Below are positions 60,213 to 64,000 of a stretch of DNA of 64,000 bases, piece by piece (position 1 is the stretch's first letter; the number at the start of each line of letters is the position of its first letter). The translations under genes and the position numbers were made by a program. Origin of the DNA: Anaerolineales bacterium. Its GTDB lineage: Bacteria > Chloroflexota > Anaerolineae > Aggregatilineales > J027. The stretch lies in assembly GCA_020634155.1 (NCBI GenBank), contig JACKCI010000002.1, forward strand, positions 930,001 to 994,000, written 5' to 3'. Below the pieces are notes generated by a model that had not been told where the DNA came from, searched no databases, and was given only the letters and a program-made list of their open reading frames with translations.

Positions 60213-62195
60213 ATGACGGAAGCACCGTCCCTATTTTCAGAGCGTGAACTCAGCACCCTTGCTGCTCTATGTGATACACTCATTCCGGCTCTAAATGTTC
60301 AAGACGACCCGCATGGTTTTTACCAACGGGCCGCCAGTGACCTTGCCATTGCACCCCGTTTAGCCGACCTCTTGCCGCAGGTAACGGACCCAGCCTTGGT
60401 GCGTCAAATGCGCTGGTTCTTGCGGGCCATTGAGGTACCCTTGGTCAACTTGTTGCTATCGGGTCAGGATAAGGCTTTTGGTGCTATGAGCCTAGAGGAG
60501 CGCACGGCTCTACTGGTGTCATGGGAGACCAGTAAGCTCAACCTCCGCCGTAAAACCTTTCAATCCCTTAAGCGCTTGACCCTGATGCTGTTCTATAGCC
60601 TTACCGAAAATCAGACCCCTAACCCCAATTGGGTTGCGGTTGGCTATAGCGGCCCGCCTCCCCAAAATCCCAAACCTGCTGCCAACCCGATTCGCCCCCT
60701 TGAAATCACCGAAGACACTATCCTCTATACCGATGTGGTCGTTATCGGTAGCGGGGCTGGCGGGGGTGTGGTCGCAGGTGAATTGAGCGCGGCGGGGCTA
60801 GATGTTGTGGTCTTGGAGAAGGGCGGTTATTATGCCGAGACCGACTTCACAGGCGATGAACTGAGCAGCACCGAGCGCATGTTTGAGAATAAAGGGGTCT
60901 TGACCACCAGTGACCTCAGCCTCGCTATCTTGGCGGGTAGCACCCTCGGTGGCGGCACTACCATCAACTGGGCGGGTTCTTTACGTACCCCCGATTATGT
61001 CATCCGTGAATGGGAAGCCGAGTATGGTGTCAATAGCCTTGGCGATTATGAGGCTTCAATGGATGCGGTCTCGGCGCGTATCCATGTCAACACCGACTAC
61101 AGCCAAGCCAACCCACAAAATGCGGCTCTTGAAAGGGGCGCACAGGGTCTAGGGCTATCGTGTAAAGTCTTCCCGCGGAATGCCCAAGGTTGCGATGATT
61201 GCGGCTTCTGCAATTTCGGCTGCCAGTACGGAGCCAAGCAAAGCACCCTCCGCACCTATTTGCATGACGCCTTTGAACGTGGTACCCGCATGGTGGTGCA
61301 GGCTACAGTTGAGCGTGTCCTAATTGAATATGGACAGGCAGTAGGCGTCTTAGCAACCGTGATGGACAGCGAAGGCCGCCCGCATACCCTGACCATCAAA
61401 GCGGACAAAGTAGTTGTTGCGGCAGGGTCACTGCATACCCCTGTCGTGTTGATGCGCTCTGGACTCGCCAATCATCACATCGGGCGCAATCTGCACTTGC
61501 ATCCTACCACCGTGATTTATGGCATTCATGCCGAGGCGGTGCGTGGCTGGAGTGGCCCCATGATGAGCCGCTATGTCGATTCTTTCAAAAACCTCGATGG
61601 GCGCGGTTATGGCGTTACGCTGGAGACAGCCCCCATCCACCCCGGTATCGGTGCCTTAACGCTCTCGTGGTCAAGCGGTTTGCAACACAAGCAGGTCATG
61701 GCTCAACTCGACCATCTCGCCAATATCATCATTATTACCCGTGACCAGAGTGGTGGACAGATTACGCTCAACCGTCGCCAACAACCTGTCATCCATTATA
61801 CGCTCACCAATGACGACACCCGCCATATGATGCGCGGTTTAGTTGAGGCCCTACGCATTCAAGCGGCAGCGGGGGCGCGTCAAATTGGGGCACCCTTTGC
61901 CCTGCCTCTTGTTTGGCGTGAGGGTGAACCTTGGGAGACCTATTTAAGCACAGTGGGTCGCCAAGCCCTGACCCCCAATAACTTTGCCTTGTTCAGCGCT
62001 CATCAAATGTCGAGTTGTCGGATGGCGGGTAGTTCGGAACGCGGGGCCGTTGACCCCAGCGGTGAGACCTTTGAAGTTAAGAATCTGTATGTCGCCGATG
62101 GGAGCATTCTACCTACTGCGTCGGGAGTTAACCCCATGTTGACTATAATGGCAATGGCCCATCTGGTGGCCGGACATATCCAAGCAAGGAGTTAG
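60213..62195 (+). CDS. GMC-family FAD oxidoreductase with N-terminal Gluconate_2-dh3-like region
   Basis: A 660-residue flavoenzyme. Residues about 1-130 (FSERELSTLAALCDTLIP onward) resemble the gluconate dehydrogenase subunit 3 family. The FAD-binding start is VVVIGSGAGGGVVAGELSAAG near residue 177, followed by LGGGTTINWAGSLRTP. A Cys-rich CDDCGFCNFGCQYGAKQST segment is typical of long-chain alcohol and cholesterol oxidase-like GMC proteins. The C-terminal part has the catalytic-region His in SAHQMSSCRM and SGVNPMLTIMAMA. The likely role is oxidation of a long-chain alcohol or sterol-like compound. No signal peptide. The CPBP protease gene follows after 2 bases. Confidence 0.82.
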   Translation: MTEAPSLFSERELSTLAALCDTLIPALNVQDDPHGFYQRAASDLAIAPRLADLLPQVTDPALVRQMRWFLRAIEVPLVNLLLSGQDKAFGAMSLEERTALLVSWETSKLNLRRKTFQSLKRLTLMLFYSLTENQTPNPNWVAVGYSGPPPQNPKPAANPIRPLEITEDTILYTDVVVIGSGAGGGVVAGELSAAGLDVVVLEKGGYYAETDFTGDELSSTERMFENKGVLTTSDLSLAILAGSTLGGGTTINWAGSLRTPDYVIREWEAEYGVNSLGDYEASMDAVSARIHVNTDYSQANPQNAALERGAQGLGLSCKVFPRNAQGCDDCGFCNFGCQYGAKQSTLRTYLHDAFERGTRMVVQATVERVLIEYGQAVGVLATVMDSEGRPHTLTIKADKVVVAAGSLHTPVVLMRSGLANHHIGRNLHLHPTTVIYGIHAEAVRGWSGPMMSRYVDSFKNLDGRGYGVTLETAPIHPGIGALTLSWSSGLQHKQVMAQLDHLANIIIITRDQSGGQITLNRRQQPVIHYTLTNDDTRHMMRGLVEALRIQAAAGARQIGAPFALPLVWREGEPWETYLSTVGRQALTPNNFALFSAHQMSSCRMAGSSERGAVDPSGETFEVKNLYVADGSILPTASGVNPMLTIMAMAHLVAGHIQARS

Positions 62196-62197
62196 CA

Positions 62198-62965
62198 TTG
62201 TTTAAGAAAGTCATTTCGCGCATTCGCCAACCAGAGGCCATTCCTCAATTGTGGGGATGGCCCCTCCCATTTTGGCTATTGGTGGGCTATGTAGTCGCCA
62301 ATCTAGTTGGTTTATTGATGGTCACCACCCAACGCGATGATGAATTGACCAACCCCGATGCCACCTCCTTGGTGATTGCTGGACTTATTAGCTGTGTCAT
62401 GCTGGGTTGGAGTATCTATCAAAATGTGCGGTTGGCGGTGGCCGAACATAATGAGCAGCACAAAAAGGAACTGCTGAACATCCCTGCTGCCCTTGCCCTA
62501 AGACCCAGCCAGAGCCGTCCCTTGTGGTTGATTGCCCTTTGGTCATTGGCGGCAGTAGTCACCTTAGATGCTTTAGCAGTGATTTTAGGGCGCTCCATTA
62601 GCGACTACCCTCTAGGCTTTGACCGCATCAGTGGCGCTAGTTGGCTGACGTGGGTATTGGCGGGGGTGTGGGTCATTGGCTTGCGTCCAATAGGTGAAGA
62701 ATTACTCTTTCGCGGTATACTGTACCCCGTACTAGCACGGCGCTTGGGTGACCAATGGATAGCCGTATTGGTAACAACTATTTTGTTTGTTGTGTTTTAC
62801 TTGGCCCTAGCATTTGATGTCTATTGGGGCTTGGTCTATCCCCTTGTGTTGGGCTTGGCGGCTGGCATGGCCCGCGCCCATACGCAATCCACATGGGGGG
62901 CGGTGGTAGCCCACATGATGTTTGGGGCGTTTTTGCTACTCAGTGCGCTGGTTAATCTGGTGTGA
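62198..62965 (+). CDS. CPBP-family intramembrane protease
   Basis: A 255-residue membrane protein with about eight helices. The CPBP (Abi/CAAX-type) motif EExxxR is present in RPIGEELLFRGILYP, and a later His in VVAHMMFGAF fits the third motif. The second motif, usually FxxxH, appears as FVVFYLALAF without its His, so activity is uncertain. The start is TTG, seven bases after AGGAG. It follows the GMC gene and precedes the enoyl-CoA hydratase with 15 bases between. Substrates unknown. Confidence 0.78.
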   Translation: MFKKVISRIRQPEAIPQLWGWPLPFWLLVGYVVANLVGLLMVTTQRDDELTNPDATSLVIAGLISCVMLGWSIYQNVRLAVAEHNEQHKKELLNIPAALALRPSQSRPLWLIALWSLAAVVTLDALAVILGRSISDYPLGFDRISGASWLTWVLAGVWVIGLRPIGEELLFRGILYPVLARRLGDQWIAVLVTTILFVVFYLALAFDVYWGLVYPLVLGLAAGMARAHTQSTWGAVVAHMMFGAFLLLSALVNLV

Positions 62966-62980
62966 TAAAAAGGAGCCATG

Positions 62981-63757
62981 ATGAGTTACGAGAATATTCT
63001 TGCTGAAAAATTAGAGGGGGGCGTCGGATTAGTGCGCCTCAACCGACCCAAGGCCCTCAATGCGCTCAATGCTGACTTGATGCGCGAACTGGTTGAGGCT
63101 TTGATGCTTTTTGATGCTGACCCGGAAGTTGGCTGTTTGGTCATCACTGGCAACGAGAAGGCTTTTGCAGCAGGGGCCGACATCAAAGAGATGGAGACCG
63201 CCACCACCGTTGAAATGCTCTATAACGACCGTATCAGCCTCTGGGATCGTATTCACGATCTGAAGAAACCCGTGATTGCGTCGGTATCGGGTGTAGCGCT
63301 GGGTGGTGGCTGCGAGTTGGCAATGGCCTGTGATATGATTATTGCGGCAGACAACGCCCGTTTTGGTCAGCCCGAAATTAATCTGGGTGTGATTCCGGGA
63401 GCGGGTGGCACCCAACGTCTGACCCGTGCTGTCGGCAAGGCTCTTGCAATGGAAATGGTCTTGAATAACCGCTGGTTGACCGCCGAGGAAGCCTATCGCT
63501 TTGGCTTGGTTAACCGCGTCTATGCTCCTGAAGTGGTATTTGATGAAACGCTACGGATTGCGCGTGAAATCGCGGCCCGTGCGCCTGTTGCTATCCGCAT
63601 TGCCAAAGAGTCGGTTAATGCCACCTATGATATGTTCCTTGGTGATGGCATCCGCTTTGAACGCCGTAACTTCTATTTCCTATTTAGCACCGAAGACCAA
63701 AAAGAGGGCATGAATGCCTTCGTCAACAAACGCGATCCTAAATGGCAGGGGAAATAA
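62981..63757 (+). CDS. Enoyl-CoA hydratase/isomerase
   Basis: A 258-residue crotonase-fold enzyme that hydrates 2-enoyl-CoA in fatty acid beta-oxidation. The oxyanion-hole segments are AFAAGADIKEM and GGGCELAMACD, and the catalytic Glu residues are in FGQPEINLGVIPGAGGTQRL, both conserved. AGGAG at 62971-62975 is better spaced for ATG 62981 than for ATG 62978. It is probably co-transcribed with the thioesterase that starts directly after its stop. Together with the acyl-CoA ligase at 39 kb it suggests fatty-acid degradation. Confidence 0.92.
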   Translation: MSYENILAEKLEGGVGLVRLNRPKALNALNADLMRELVEALMLFDADPEVGCLVITGNEKAFAAGADIKEMETATTVEMLYNDRISLWDRIHDLKKPVIASVSGVALGGGCELAMACDMIIAADNARFGQPEINLGVIPGAGGTQRLTRAVGKALAMEMVLNNRWLTAEEAYRFGLVNRVYAPEVVFDETLRIAREIAARAPVAIRIAKESVNATYDMFLGDGIRFERRNFYFLFSTEDQKEGMNAFVNKRDPKWQGK

Positions 63758-64000
63758 ATGAGCGATAACCCATTCAAGCTAGAAGATTTTTTCCATCAAA
63801 CAACACTCCATGTCCGCTTTGGCGATATTGACTCGCTCGGTCATGTCAATAATGCCAAGTACCTAACCTACATTGAGCAAGCACGGATTTGCTACGCCCG
63901 CGATATTTTGGGGTGGGATGGTTCCTTCAACAACTTGGGCATGATTCTTGCCAGCACCACTGTTGACTACAAGCTGCCGATGCAGTTTGGCGATACGGTG
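63758..64000 (+). CDS. Hotdog-fold acyl-CoA thioesterase (4HBT type), partial
   Basis: The first 81 codons of a thioesterase, cut by the window end. RFGDIDSLGHVNNAKYLTYIEQAR carries the conserved Asp and the GHVNN loop of 4-hydroxybenzoyl-CoA thioesterase-like proteins, followed by MILASTTVDYKLPMQFGD. The ATG directly follows the enoyl-CoA hydratase stop. It would hydrolyse an acyl-CoA ester. Confidence 0.85.
   Translation, partial: MSDNPFKLEDFFHQTTLHVRFGDIDSLGHVNNAKYLTYIEQARICYARDILGWDGSFNNLGMILASTTVDYKLPMQFGDTV

Noticed and set aside
1..64000. tRNA or rRNA genes, CRISPR arrays, insertion sequences, prophage
   Set aside because: Reading both strands I saw no cloverleaf-type sequences, regularly spaced repeats, transposases, integrases or phage structural genes. 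A tRNAscan-type search would settle the tRNA question.

Overview
The window reads as chromosomal DNA of a free-living bacterium, most likely a member of Chloroflexota (Anaerolineae-like). The clues are a complex I operon with two NuoM genes, an Flp-type pilin N-terminus of the kind seen in that phylum, TIR proteins carrying FGE or zinc-ribbon domains, and secreted proteases with immune-inhibitor-A-like jelly rolls. This assignment is by recognition only; no 16S rRNA or other phylogenetic marker is present. The window is densely coded, with no gene-free stretch above 300 bases, and I saw no tRNA, rRNA, CRISPR array, insertion sequence or phage.

Layout. 1-5.1 kb: two glycosyltransferases, ribonuclease Z, and a guanylate kinase fused to a degenerate Nudix-like domain. 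5.3-9.1 kb: a 1287-residue protein that begins as a type IVb (Flp) prepilin and continues as a huge repeat ectodomain. 9.3-12.3 kb: folD, a putative zinc-dependent phospholipase-like protein and an 8-oxoguanine-deaminase-like amidohydrolase. 12.3-17.0 kb (minus strand): two J-domain proteins followed by two tandem TIR-FGE proteins, a candidate undescribed signalling or defence cassette. 17.1-18.5 kb: a dihydropyrimidinase/hydantoinase. 18.6-28.7 kb: nuoA-H-J-K-L-M-M-N, a membrane-arm operon of complex I without nuoB-G or nuoI, closed by a terminator. 28.8-38.3 kb: a secreted propeller-like protein, a MATE/ANKH-like transporter, a CoiA-like protein, a TPR/membrane protein, an ATPase-type regulator, a large histidine kinase, an MscS channel and a LapA-like protein. 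38.4-45.9 kb: a branched-chain amino acid type ABC transporter operon (livG, acyl-CoA ligase, livH, livM, livK, livF). 45.9-55.4 kb: a HAD hydrolase converging on a histidine operon (minus strand, hisG-D-C-B-H-nitrilase-hisA-methyltransferase-hisF-I-E). 55.5-64 kb: a zinc-ribbon TIR protein, a YtxH-like protein, two paralogous secreted metalloproteases, a GMC oxidoreductase, a CPBP protease, an enoyl-CoA hydratase and a thioesterase cut by the window end.

The strongest regulatory discovery is upstream of hisG. A consensus promoter (TTGACA-N16-TATACT) drives a transcript that should begin at or next to the ATG of a 20-codon leader peptide containing four consecutive His codons. It is followed by mutually exclusive pairing segments and an intrinsic terminator ending 23 bases before the hisG start codon. 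This is a complete his attenuator, apparently with a leaderless leader peptide. The strongest protein-level observations are the giant pilin fusion and the J-domain/TIR-FGE cassette.
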